DNA of 64,000 nt from Lophius americanus (taxonomy: Eukaryota; Chordata; Actinopteri; Lophiiformes; Lophiidae), in assembly GCA_037951165.1 (NCBI GenBank), contig JBBDHG010000166.1, positions 1,569,501 through 1,633,500 on the forward strand. Reading direction: 5' to 3'. Under the pieces are notes generated by a model. That model did not search any database, was not told where the DNA came from, and saw only the letters and a list, made by a program, of their open reading frames with translations. The position numbers and the translations under genes were made by a program. Positions 1 through 12,170 of this stretch are shown here, piece after piece (the stretch's first letter is position 1; every line of letters begins with the position of its first letter).

Positions 1-3000
1 AGTTTAATTTCGTCCTTTTAATCTGCTCTCCCTGAACGTTAGCGTTCACGTCAGCGGATAAACAGTTCTTCACATGAGAGACGAAGGCTTCCACGTTCTG
101 TCTGAATGTTTTTTATCTGACCACAAATTAGAAAAATAATTGGCGCTTCGTCCGTTAGCTTAATGCTAACATATGATGGGAAGTGCCATATACATGATAA
201 CGGATTAAATTAGCATTTACGGCACGACCGTATAATCAAAACAGCAAACAAGGATGTACGAATAAATTACATAAGCTGACATTTAATTGTGAGTTAAAGT
301 TGAGCGAGTGTTTGTTAATGAGGCGCTGCTCTGAATATTTTTTTAAATAAGGAGGAGAGGTTAATTTGAAAATAGTTAATTGTATGGAACTAAGATAGAA
401 GCTGGTTATTCAATCGCGATAAACGGAGTAAGTGATAAACTTTTGTGTGACAACTTTATTAGTGAAGCCATCCGTCACACGCTGTTTTGCCCCGCCCAGA
501 AACCTCAAGTAAATTCTGAACCTGTGGGAAACACTGGAATGGATCATAAAGTGAGGAGGAGAGTGATGATCAGTGATGAAGAAAAGAGACGGTGTTAGTG
601 GGTGTCCTAAGAAAACAGCCTAATCTTCGTCTCTGTGGTGTCGGATGAGTTAGAGGAGTCGGAGGGGAGGTTGCTGGGACAGCGGCGAAAAAGAAACAAG
701 GAAGACAAAGTTCAACATGTCAGACTGCGGCGCGAAACTGTCAGGAGCGGTCCTGCTTTGTGCTTTCAAAACCAACTGTGTATGTGAGCATTCTGGAAAT
801 CAGGGGAAACAATGGAGTCCGTGACGGATGCCTCCCAAAAACAAAGACACAAAGAGAAAAAACTGTCAGCCGTATCAAAGAGATTAGAGCAATAGTTTAA
901 AAAAGCCTCTCCGCTCTCCGGCGTTGGAGGAATTGGACCGCCAGGATAACGATAGAGCGCCGCAACCGACTGAGCAGAATACCTGGCAGGTTCTCTCTGC
1001 TTCCTCGTCTCATTTGGATGACTGAAAAAAAGAAAAAAACCAGCAGAGTAAACTTTTCCCATCTGTGTCAAAACTCCGGTTCTTTGTCCTACATCCTTCT
1101 CTTTGTATTAATTCTCCTCCGTCTTCAGCCTCGCTTTGCCAAACCGGTTTGTGTTTATGAGCTTCTATTCTTTCTTTTTTTCCTTGAGCTGGAAGAAAGG
1201 CGAGCAATGAGTCTTAAAATTTCCATTTCCAGCGAACCGTCTGAGCTTAATGCTTCCTGACTTGTTGTTTCTGTCCTTCAGGGAGAGCGCCGATCTGTGC
1301 GTCTCGTGCACGGCTCACACACACACACATGCAAAAGCCACGAGGGTGCCACCAGAAGGGGATGACTATCCCCCACTCGCATAAGTTCCTCTTCCTCCGC
1401 ATGGGCCTTTGCCCCCTGGTGCCCCTTCTAATCAAATTACACAGGTCATATCCTATGGCGTTGACCAGCCGAGTCATTGAGGGATCGACATTGTGAGGCA
1501 TCATCGTAAGGTTGGATTTCCAAAAAGCACCTCTGCACCAGCTCTATTTCCTCCTCGGAAGAATAACGGAATAAATGAATGAGGACAGGAGATGGTAGCG
1601 GTTGTTTAACCTTGAAGACATCACGTATAGAGTTCCCTCTCCATCTCAGCCTCAACGCAGGCCTGTTTAAATATGTAGAGTCCAATGCCACATTTCATCT
1701 TATTAGAGTCCTTACTGAGACGTGCTCCATCCCAGAATGATAATGCCGTTGTTAGCGAAGAGGCAGAGATGGAAAGCAGGCGGGTTAGGACAGTGACTGA
1801 GCTGTAATCCTAGATGTGCAAGGTCCCCTGTGCACAAACGCTGGGATATTCTTCTTCTCGCTTTACTTTTCCAAAGCAAATTTCTCCACACAAGCCAATA
1901 AAGGTTTTCAGAACGGGGGCATCACTTTAAGGCCACTTCATATAAAGGGGAGATCAAGAGTTCTGCTCGCAATAGATATAAAAAGATTTGCTTCATTTTA
2001 TCCAGCAGAAAATGTGTGTGTGTCTGCAGGGCACCAACGCCACCAAGAACAATTCAAGCTGAGAGCGGGAAGTTTTCTTAAATCAGACAGAAATGAATGC
2101 TCGTATTTGTTGCCTGTGGACCCGTCACTGTCTGGATGCGTGGGAAGCCAATAAGGTTAATTGTAGTCATAATTGGAGGCGATCTGATGTCTCGTCTGAC
2201 TTGTGATGTCCCAGACAGTAAAATTGATGGGATCAGCAAAGCAGACCGATCAGAAAAAAAACCGATATACAGCTCAGCGTTTAAGCTAAATTGATAAACA
2301 TGCTGTAAAAAAGATTATCAGGCTTGCGCCCATCCCAGCTGACACTGAGTGACATAAATCGCGATCTCGATTCAGACGTATACACCATGTAATTTCTGAA
2401 GTTCGGCGAACTTCAATTCGTGGCATTAGCTTTAGCAAAACTCGTTGCTTAGCTACAGCTTATGTAACGACTAGCGCGGCCAGTCTCTTTAAGTGTGTGG
2501 CCATCACTGCGTGCATCAATCTGTTTTTTGTCCATGACAAAGTGAAATATGATGTAAACTTAATGGTTACATCATGGGGAGAATCACCATCTCAAGCCTA
2601 TGCAAAAAAATTCAGCGATTCTCATTTTAGCCAGAACCGCCCAAAGCAGGGGTTCCAGGGTGACCCTGGTATGAGTCACCGGGTCACGACAGGGCTGTCA
2701 CTTAAACAGACAACCATTCTCCCTCTCATTCACTTTCTCTCTCTCATTAACTATAGGAGTCCTATAGCTAAAAAAAAGAGTTACTGTGAGACAAAACCCC
2801 CTGAAAATAGGAGTGAAATGTTCACTGGCTTTTCCCAAACTTCGCCCACTGCGGGGTAAATTCAAAACTTAAGCTTCTTTATGCATAAAAGACTCAAAGT
2901 CTATCCCCTTACAGCTTAGGGATCAGCCTACAGGGGCACCAACAGCACTACAATGGGCATAAGGAAAAAGATTTGCACAAAGCATTAGGAAGAAAAGCCA

Positions 3001-4714
3001 GAAAACTGACGAGACTTTAAGAGAGGTAACGTTATTCGATCTCGCTGTCAGGCTACTTTTGATCACTCTCTGCTTCCTGGCACTCCATGCTGCGTCTGAT
3101 ATTGACTGTTTGCAGCTCAATCTAAGAATATAAAATGTCAACCCGTCCTCAGAGGAGCGTAGCGGTGAGAAGGAGGCTCGCTTCAGTGAGGGAGACAAGT
3201 TTGTGCAACTACTATCCTCTCACACACAAATGCAGCGGTTGATCATTTCTTCTCACCAATCTCAAACCGCGCCTCTCTCCATTCCTTTTTTTTCGCACAA
3301 CCTACGCAGACCCACTCAACGGTCCGGCTTTCTCACATCCGAAAACCGTCAGGAAGGCAAAAAGGCACGGCCTCCGAGAGAAGCTTCCGACCGAGGCGTT
3401 TGGAGTGGATTCACACAGAACAGCGATGGATTAGCATGCGTCATTGATCCGGATGAGGGACTTCCTTCCTGTTATGTGCGACACTCTGTGTGGAATAACG
3501 CCAAGCCGCCGAGATAAAGAAAGGAGAGGGGTTAAAAAGTCAATCAAGGGACAGGAACCTCGCTGGCGGCAGCCCAATGGTCAGTCATAGAGCACTTCAA
3601 TATTTCATCACCGTTATGCATGGACACACAAACACGGACCGCGGGCCGGGAGCAACCGCCCACAGGTTTGATGAAGCCATGTGTGAAATGGCAAGAGCCA
3701 CACAACAGCACTCTCCGAATTAACCATTGGAGGGAGAAACAGAGGAGAGTCACGGTTGAGCGAGTACATCATGTTCGCTTAATTCTCACTCACGGGGATA
3801 GCGAGCACTGAGGACAGGAGAACAGCGTGGGATGCGTGTTAAGTAAGACAACACCGTTGTCACAATGAGAGGGATTCCCCTCGCTCCTATCAAGCCTCCT
3901 CTTAAATTTAAGATGGTGGTAACCGACTTCCTCGCGACTCGGCTGCAAATGAGCCGGCGCACCTTAGGGCGCCATAATTCTACCTATAACCTGACTTTGC
4001 AAAGCTCAATACTCATTTATTTACTCCTAGTATTTTTTTTATTTCTTAATAAATCAGATGTAATTCGATAAAAATATACCCAAACCATGTTCTCTGCCCC
4101 AACAGAGTCCCGCCCCATTAAAATATAACTTTGCCATTTGATGACAACATTGTTCATTTCTAAGTTACAGTTTCAAACTCAATTACAGAATCAAATAACT
4201 TACATGTGACAAAAGACATGTGATACATGAAATAAAGATGACGACCTACTTAAACTAAAAAGCACAAACCAATGCCAAGGCAGAAAAGTACCAAAGGTAG
4301 ACATTATTCTGATCAGAATATATTAAATCACTTTATTTAGGATACTTTCTAATGACTACTAACCCATCTAAATGATAAACCTGATCCAGTAAACTGATCT
4401 ATGTCATTTACGGCGTGTTAATGTAGGATAAAATGATACATTACGTCACTAGATTTCAACTAAATCTGTCCATTATTAAGAGAGTTTTGACAGAACAAAC
4501 TCCATAAATATCCCAATGGTTAAGAAAAGGTTATTATGATGTCACCTCATGATGCCATGACGTAGCGTCACTAAAACTATGTCAGTTCTAGGTAAAAAGG
4601 TAAAAACATAAAACTTCCTTCCCAGAGGTAAAAAGACCGAATTTGAATTCCTAATGAATAAAATATATAATCCGGGGGCATCGGCATAATACTCCAGTAG
4701 TAGTAATTATTTTC
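1..4714. other. Intronic sequence, no gene seen
   Basis: Unique-looking sequence. Small items are a (CA)n of about 15 bases near 1316 and a perfect palindrome CTATAGGAGTCCTATAG at 2751-2767. From about 4080 the sequence becomes AT-rich. No reading frame here resembles a known protein. Confidence 0.5.
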
Positions 4715-4715
4715 A

Positions 4716-4900
4716 CTATAGGAACATCATATTCCTGAGCACACCGAGTGTAGAATGGCGGCTTATCTCAAACACCAAATTATCCATAAGGTCCTTAATC
4801 CAAATCTCAGTGATTGAAGGAAATTCCTTCCATTTAAGGAGTGTTAGCCGTCTAGCTAGAAGAAATTCAAACGCTATCATATTGTTGTCTTGGCGACTAA
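4716..4900 (-). mobile_element. L1-like LINE fragment (ORF2 C-terminal part)
   Basis: The minus-strand translation contains FLLARRLTLLKWKEFPSI followed by TEIWIKDLMDNLVFEISRHS. This fits the motif near the C-terminus of fish L1-type ORF2 proteins: a leucine-rich LLARR block, a WK, then a WxxDLM block. The fragment is short and degraded, and the sequence upstream on the same strand does not continue the protein. Clade assignment is tentative. Confidence 0.55.
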
Positions 4901-4927
4901 GATGTGCATCTTGTGAGCTACGTTCCT

Positions 4928-5166
4928 CGGGTTGACTAAGTTTATTGTGCAGATTGTTTCTCTGGGGTTGTTCCTCCACGGCTTATTTTGTCCATATGTT
5001 TTAAAACCTTAAATGATAGCATTCGTACGTGGATACAGCGGGCTCTCAGATGGCTCTCCGCTATCGCTAGCTTTATCCATTCTTCTAACATTAGCTTCTT
5101 GAATCCAATTAAGTTTGTTGTGCTGAATGTTTTTCCGGGTTGTTCCTCCAGAGCTGCTTTTGTCCT
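4928..5166. repeat. Imperfect direct duplication of about 60 bp
   Basis: Two similar segments, 4934-4994 and 5106-5165, lie about 172 bp apart in the same orientation. Both share GGTTGTTCCTCCA, an AAGTTT.TTGTGC block before it, and TTTTGTCC after it. They may be remnants of a duplicated repeat unit next to the L1-like fragment. The longer open frames on both strands here look like chance, with no recognised domain. Confidence 0.6.
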
Positions 5167-5360
5167 TACTGGTGTTACAAATGACAAGCTTTGTGTTTTC
5201 TGGTTTCCTTGCGAGATGTGTGGATGCTTTATTTGTGTCTGCGGCGAATACGTGTTACCGGCACGGATTGAGGCCGCTCGGCCGATTGCCATTTACTTCA
5301 AACTGGGCCAACCAGCGCCTCTACTCTTCAAAACTCCCATGTTCAATGTGAATCAGTGAA

Positions 5361-8229
5361 TAATCAGAAATGAATCCGCCTTGTTATGATGACAACCCGG
5401 ATCAGATCAGCCAATTTGAGCGACTTGAGGCTCTACATGCTTCCAAAGGATATTTCTGATTCGGCGTGATCAACGGTTCATTCCGGCAAGTCACCAGACG
5501 CCGCTCTGACATTTCTGGCGTCTTCAATCTACAAATGCAATCACAGCCACAGTAATTGTCTATAAATCCATCGTGTCTGCTGAGGTGTTGGTCTGCATTA
5601 CGTCTTTGATTACATAAGATGGCTTTAATATTAAGGCTATTCATGGCCCAGCATGTCTTATTTGCATCTCGGTATCACTGGAGGGAATATGCTAATATCA
5701 TTTTTTCTCACTCCTCTCCTTCAGCCTGCATGCTAGAGTGCCTGTACACTAGTTTCACAAGGTTATGATGCTTCAGTGGCCCGGCGACTGCGAACTGTCA
5801 CAAGCAATCAGTTCTGATTGAGCCCTTGTTTCTGCACAGACATGCAGCTTTGGCAGGGCTCTGCTACCGACTGTCTCCTTTTGAAACAGGCCAGAAACGT
5901 GCGGATCATTCTGCTCTGTCGGCAGATGGGGAGCTGGAAGCTGAAAGCTCCATTGTGCTGTGATCCAATATTTACTAGCGAGCGGAGTAGATTGCGGCGC
6001 CCTCTGATGATTTTATTTCTTTGTAGTCATCATGTCAGCCTGATGTCCTCCTCTGTGAAGACGGACCGTATTCTCCGATACGCGCTCAAGAACCACAACA
6101 ATAAAAAAAGCTGCTAAGGCAACACGGTGCTAATTAATGCTTTTCTCCAGGCTACTCCTGCAAATAATAAACAGCCCAAAAGGCTTTCCTCTTCGTAAGC
6201 CGCCTGACCCCGGCTGGGACATTGTAGTCAGCAGCTCCTATTGAGGAAGTTTTCTCCTCTTCGGAGCCAGAGGAGCCGGGCCAATGCAGCAACTTCCGAT
6301 GAGGCACGATGCGGCTGTGCCGTTCCAGCTCCAGTAGAAGATTACTGATTCAGTGATTATGGGTATTGTAGGGGAGTCTGGTGAAAGACCAATAGCGAAC
6401 AGAGTGCGACTGCATCGGCTGCAGAAAACATAGCTGTGATGGGCTTTGTGGGGGAGATTAAATATAAATATATATATATTTATATATATATATATAAAGA
6501 GAGAGAGATAGAACGAGAAAGACCGGGAGGGGGAGTGAAAAAAATGCTGACTGCAATGTCAGAGATTTATTCAAGTGACAATAAAACGCTCTTCCTTTTG
6601 TTCTCCTTACTGACTTAGAGTCTCCGCGGGTGCTTAAGGGGTTTTAATGACAATTTTACTGAAATGAAATATAATGTCTGCTGCAAAACAACGAGTTTCT
6701 GCTCACTGAGAAAAAAAACATGAAGATGGGAAGCAGCCGTCACGTGGCGCCGAGCCGCCGAGCCGCCGAAGGGACGTTTCCCTGATGCACCTGAGATGAG
6801 CGGTTCTGCAGAAGCCGGCTCATTGTTCCTTTTGTTCATTTTTTTTAAAATTATCATCAAGGTTTTCTTTTCTTACAAAGTACAGCCACAAAAGCTTGCA
6901 ATGCACCACAACAAAAAACCCAAAACATTTTGTGCATCCTCCTCCTGCAGTGCAGCAGTGTTTATCTCTGTTTTATATGTGACCCGTCAGCTCCTCTTCT
7001 TCATCACAATGCAGTGCTGATAGCATCTTCAATAACAGGACGCAGACTCGGCCTGTCATTGCTGACTTATAGTTCAGAAACCGCCCCATTATTTGAACAG
7101 TTGGGAGCAGATGTGAGGAGCAGGAGATGGTCTGTCATGTTGCATCATGTCTGCCGACTTGATCTACGCCCTGCTTTCATGGGTTTGCTGTAAAGCTCCC
7201 ATATGGGTCGGTTTTGCACGAATTCTTCCTCAATCCATTCGTCATTGGCTGGTTAATAGTGGCATCTGTTTCGTTGTTTGTCTTTTGTTGTTGTTGTTGT
7301 TGTTGTTTTTATAGCTGAGCCGCAACATGAATTGTATTTATAGCAGTGGGAAATTTTATTGGCTGGAAAAAACAAAAATCTACTCAAGTGTTAAAAGTTT
7401 TACGTGCGGTTCTATTTGTGTCCCGTGGTGTAGAATGCGTTTGTGATTGTAAAAACACAAGTTATCACGTTAGCACAACACTCTATAAAGTAATTCTGAG
7501 TATATCTGACGGTCCATCTGTTGTATTTCACCCTTAATCCCCTCGTCTCGCTCGCAATTTATCCCAGCCAGCAGAAAATTGAGTGTATAGATAAGGGAAA
7601 TCGATACGAAATTCAAAGATCCTCGCTGCAGGTCTGAAAATCCCACAACAGACTGACACCTATCAGAGCCGGGCTTCCAAAACCACTGATGTGATATACT
7701 TACTTCCCAAATCAAAGTAGCTCTGAACCCTATGTGCTTTTTATATTCCACAGCTGCTGAAGAGGCCAAACGCAGTGTGTTTGTGAGAGATATATGGAGA
7801 TGTGAGGCTCCCACAGCAGTGAGGGAGGACAACTGTTGTTTTATCAAACAACATCTGCCAGCATCATTGATTCCAAGACAAATAACACTCCGACAGCAGC
7901 CCCTCTCCTCAGGTTAGGTTTAAGAGCATCTTTTGATATTCTGATTAAAAATTCATTGTGTTGAATCTGCCTTAGAGTGTTTTTTATGCCTTTTTATTCT
8001 GAATCTCATTACGGCCTTAGCTGCACGGTTGAGAATAAATAAATAAAAATACAGAGGAGGGTATCTCATGGCCAGGAAATTAGGTCAAAAATAATATTCC
8101 CCTATGGAGGCTTGATTTTGGAATGTTTCCAGCTTTTTTATGTGTTTGCTCTATAAAAAAGGTTTAACCTCATGTGACAACACATCAAAACCCTCTACCT
8201 GGGATTTTAAGTGACCTTATTAATCACAT
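5361..8229. other. Intronic sequence with simple repeats only
   Basis: Contains a (TA)n tract near 6463-6497 followed by a short (GA)n, and a (TTG)n tract at about 7285-7306. The short reading frames have no recognisable similarity. CTAATTAAT near 6130 could be a homeodomain-type site, but that is not evidence of function. Confidence 0.5.
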
Positions 8230-8299
8230 TTAATCAAACTGTCTCTCTGTCCCAAAGGCATCATGGGTCAAAGTCTCTGGATGCTCTACTTAGGACAGT

Positions 8300-8470
8300 T
8301 CCTGATGCTTGAGCTGAGATGGGCTCCAGGTTTACTGCACCATCTGCCTGGAACAGTCTGCAGAAATGACCTTAAACTCAAGGACCCGGTTACTCTCTCT
8401 GGATTAAAATGCATGGTGCAGGCCCAGGAATCTGAGTCGATTAGTGATTGTTTTTAATTGATTCTGTGGC
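8300..8470 (+). mobile_element. LINE 3' coding remnant, L2/Rex1-like
   Basis: The plus-strand translation includes LPGTVCRNDLKLKDPVTLSG and, further on, ESESISDCF. This resembles the C-terminal end of fish L2/Rex1-type LINE proteins (a WNxLQxDLKL...ISL pattern followed by a short Cys-rich end). The usual upstream tryptophan is lost and the frame is open only locally. It is a dead fragment. Confidence 0.5.
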
Positions 8471-8624
8471 GGTACTCTGCTGGTCTCGGCCGCTGGATCT
8501 CCACCTTTTAATTGTTTGTTTTCATCATGTGAGTTATGTTTTGTTCTGGACTCTATTCTAAAAGCAGTTTTAATCGTAATGAGACTAACCAGGTTTAAAC
8601 AAAAAAAAACTACTACAACAGAAG

Positions 8625-9420
8625 GGTTGGTTGGGTTCCGGTGGCAGAAGACTGAGAAGTGATTTTGTAGACATCCCTCTCCCCAGCAACACTCTCCAGC
8701 TCATCTTGGGGGACCCCGAGGCGTTCCCAGGCCATATGATATATATTGTCCCTCCAGCGAGTTCTGGGTCCACCTTGTGGTCTCCTCCCAGTTGGACATG
8801 CCTGAAAAACTCCACGTCCTGGAGGCATCCTGATCAGATGTCCGCACCACCTCAACTAGCTCCTTTTGACCAGAAGGCGAAGCAGCTCCAATCCGAGCTC
8901 CCCCCGGATGTCAGAGCTCCGCACCCTATCTCTAAGGCTGAACCCAGCCACCCTACTAAGGAAGCTAATTTCAACCGCTTGTATACCTGACCTCATTCTT
9001 TCTGTCACCGAAAGCCAAGCCATGAGCCAAGAGCTCATGACCACAGGTGAGGGTTGGAATGTAGATGGACCGGTAAATTGGGAGCTCTGCCTTACGAATC
9101 AGCTCTATCTTCCTCACACTAGACCGATACAACGGCCGAATTACTGCTGATGCTGTGCCGTACACTGTACACGCCTGTTCATCTCCCGGCCCGTTTTCAC
9201 ATCACTCAAGAACAAGACATCAAGATACTTGACCTCCTTGGCATGAGCGTCTCTTCCACAACCCGGCAGAGAACCTTAACTTCAGGTTGGAAGGTGCTGA
9301 CTCTTATCCCCGCGGCTTCTCGCTCAGCTGCAAACCGCTCCAGTGCGTCTGGAGGTCACGGACTGATGAAGCCAACAAAACCACATCATCTGCAAACAGC
9401 AGAAATGTAATTCTAAGCCC
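8625..9420 (-). mobile_element. RTE-like LINE, 5'-truncated and frameshifted
   Basis: On the minus strand, 5' to 3', the pieces are: a reverse transcriptase active-site block (FADDVVLLASS, near 9375-9405); a block with YRSIYIPTLTCGHEL (near 9040-9100); a block with RVAGFSLRDRVRSSDIRGEL (near 8900-8960); and the C-terminal block GHLIRMPPGRG with GRRPQGGPRTRWRD (near 8750-8850). This order is typical of an RTE-type LINE abundant in fish. The blocks lie in different frames, so the copy is inactive. Truncation at the 5' end with the 3' end kept is the usual result of target-primed reverse transcription. The 3' end runs into an A/T-rich tail near 8590-8625. The family name is not certain; Rex3-like is possible. 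Confidence 0.85.
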
Positions 9421-11879
9421 CCCTCAAACCAGACACTCCATTCACCAAAAATTAAATAGCATTCATTTTATGCAGGAACTTGATTTAACAGCGAGGTTTG
9501 ATGCCGCTTTTTCTTGTGCTTGATAATAAGTATGACCCTCCATTTGTCAAAACACAAAGTCGTTATTCGGCAACAACCTAAAAATGCAGAAATCCCTCCC
9601 GGAAGTCGCCGTTTGGCATTTCCATTCAGGCATTTGTACAAACATGGCAGCATAACATGAATGACCAACCCGCCTCCTTCTAGGTATATAGGTATATATA
9701 TTATATTTCACTTACTCAAAGAGATACCTGTGCATTTTACCCACTGTACCTTTAAGTCAGATCATAACACGTGAACATTTAAATAAATAAATGACAATAA
9801 CTGCATCGTATCTCCACCCTGACCTTTTCTCTCTGAACTGATCCGTCAGTCAAACCCTTTCTGGTAATGTTCCCTCTCCACTCTGAGAGGCACTGATGTT
9901 CCCAGAGCGTGTGACCTCATCCAAGGCCATTACTGTACCATTCATCTGACTGAGGCCCACACGTATAGTTGTTTGCACGGGACTCTGACACCGCGTGGCC
10001 CGCTGGCCTCCAAATCGCACAATTACGTTGCACTACGGCGGCTCATATTCCTCTCTGAGGCTTTTGCACACTCATTGCACTTATCAAACACGCTTGTTGG
10101 CTTACTCTTTGCATTAAACCCTCGCCTGCACGCATACACGTAAAAATTGAGTTTTTCTAAAATTGTGTTAGCCGGCTACACAAACAGGCACACAAAGTGA
10201 GCGACATGAATGAAAACGGCGATCCTACTGAGTCCGTTAATGACACAGCTTGCATATGTCTACGCCGCTAACAAAAGTTCATATGGGCCTCCGAAACAGC
10301 TAGACTGTGATGACATGTCCCTGCTTAGCCTGGAGATGTCACCCTCTCCCTCACTCACACACACACAAACACACACATACACACACTGTATCTATATAAG
10401 CAACCGCTAAAACATTCTTCAATCCAATTATTTTGCCTGGCTTTGTCTCTACCCGGCAATCACTCCCACTCTCCTGCCCAGATTCTCCGGCCATGCTTCC
10501 GTGGTCACACCCTTCAAGCTGAGTTACAGCCTGCAAGGACAAGAAGTGTGGTGGTACTACTCCAATCACCTGAGGAGCTTCTCCCGACCGCAGCCCGTCT
10601 GCGAAAACAAGTCAAGCTTGTCACTTTGTTTACCGTCGTTTCACACACGACCACCGACCAACAGCCCTGATAGCGACTCTCCACAACAATGCACGCAAAG
10701 ACTTAGCAAAGGCGTTTTTGTCTTTGCTTCACAACATATGCCATTTGCCACATGCGCTCAGTCATCCTGTTAGCCTCTGGTGTTAAAAAAAATAAAATCT
10801 GTCCGTGTTTCGGGGGGACATGTCTAGAGGACCCACACAGAGAGCGTGGCTGTAGAGGTCAGTTAAAAAGGATGTGTTCTAAGGATGTTTTCTGTCGAGA
10901 CAAAAATAGGACTGCTAAAAAAAAAAAAAAAGCATCTCATGGGATCTGCATCATCTCTGGTACTGATAGTGTCTAGAGAAAGACATTGCTCACGTATTAT
11001 CACCGACGATCATCTGGTATCCAGCGAAGCAAAACTTTCCTGCCAGAATGCAATATAGGTAGCCTTACTCTGTCCAAAGTTGGCGAAATCCATCTCACAG
11101 CACATTTAAAGTTCACTCCTTAACACTTAGATGTATTCGTAATTTGTAAACCCGCCAGAGAAAACAATGACTTCCTGTGGGACTCTGCACCAGACTATTT
11201 CCTGGTTGAGATCAGCAACTAACGTGGGTCTCAATCGGTCGTCTGGACTACAAATAATCCCCCCTTGTTTAAAATATCATGTTTTTCCTGAAACTTTCCT
11301 TCTCACTTCCGTTTTATTTTGTAATAAAAAAAAGGAATGTAAATGAATGAGCTTTAAAGTTGTTGCTTGTTGTTTATTATGTGTCCACCCAACAGAATCC
11401 CTGTTTCACCTTCCTGAAAGTCTTTTCTACAGCTTTATATACACCGATCAGTCACGACATTAACACCAGTTACCCGTTCAAATGTTACAATACGATACAA
11501 CCATACGCACCGAAATTAATTTTGCGGCCTTGAGAAGTTCCATGAAAGAGAATAACTTACAGAGAAAGTCAAACATTTGTCAGGATTCTTAGTCACTCAA
11601 ACCACATCAGACAATGATGAACATCCATGTCCTCAGTCACCAGAGCACTGATTTGGGTTTAGCAGAATTCCTCTTTTCGTTGTTTTTGAATTAAGGGACC
11701 CGCCTTTCGGAAAGCAGAATTTGGTATTCATTCGAAACGTGAGGAATCAGAGGAGACACTGTGAGCTAGTCTGAGTGTGCTCTCATTCTGACTTGCTAGA
11801 AAGGATTTGGTCATAGATTGGCCAATTATCTTTGAGAAAATGTTACCGGATTATAGAGTATGCGGGCATCTGTGGTGAG
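9421..11879. other. Intronic sequence, no gene seen
   Basis: Holds a (CA)n tract at about 10358-10386 and a run of A near 10917-10932. The remaining sequence gives no recognisable protein or repeat. Confidence 0.5.
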
Positions 11880-12170
11880 CAAATTTGCCTCACAGCATCA
11901 AATTTGCCTCATAGCATCAAATGGGGGACAATATGTTTTCATATTGTGCCCCATTTTTTCGAGATGGTTCACTCTCTGGGCAACCCGGCTTCCTCCCACT
12001 GTCTCAAAAAAGTTGCCCTATATCAAACGTAGGTTTGAACGAAAGCCCGAACGGGTGACTATATCTAGGTATCAGCCCTTTGATGAACCCCTGCTTTCGC
12101 CAGTGTCTGCTGGGATGGACTCCAGCCACCACATCAACCCTGATCAGGATAAACAGTTAAAGAGAACGTA
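11880..12170 (+). repeat. tRNA-related teleost interspersed repeat
   Basis: It begins with TTTGCCTCACAGCA, continues with a CCGGCTTCCTCCCACTGTC block, and ends with CTGCTGGGATGGACTCCAGC and a CAGGATAAACAGTTA block. These modules, in this order, are those of a very common fish repeat whose full form starts with a tRNA-like GGTGGTGCAGTGG head. The front part here is rearranged by a 19-bp duplication and a hairpin (separate entry). Superfamily is not certain. Confidence 0.7.
11919..11956. repeat. 17-bp inverted repeat (hairpin) with TTTT loop
   Basis: Arm 11919-11935 (AAATGGGGGACAATATG) pairs with 11940-11956 (CATATTGTGCCCCATTT) at 16 of 17 positions around a four-base loop. Just before it, a 19-bp unit (AAATTTGCCTCACAGCATC) is repeated about twice. 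Confidence 0.9.

Noticed and set aside
4942..5359. Overlapping frames of 116 and 123 residues on opposite strands as genes
   Set aside because: No domain, no supporting splice sites, and the interval contains duplicated repeat-like DNA.
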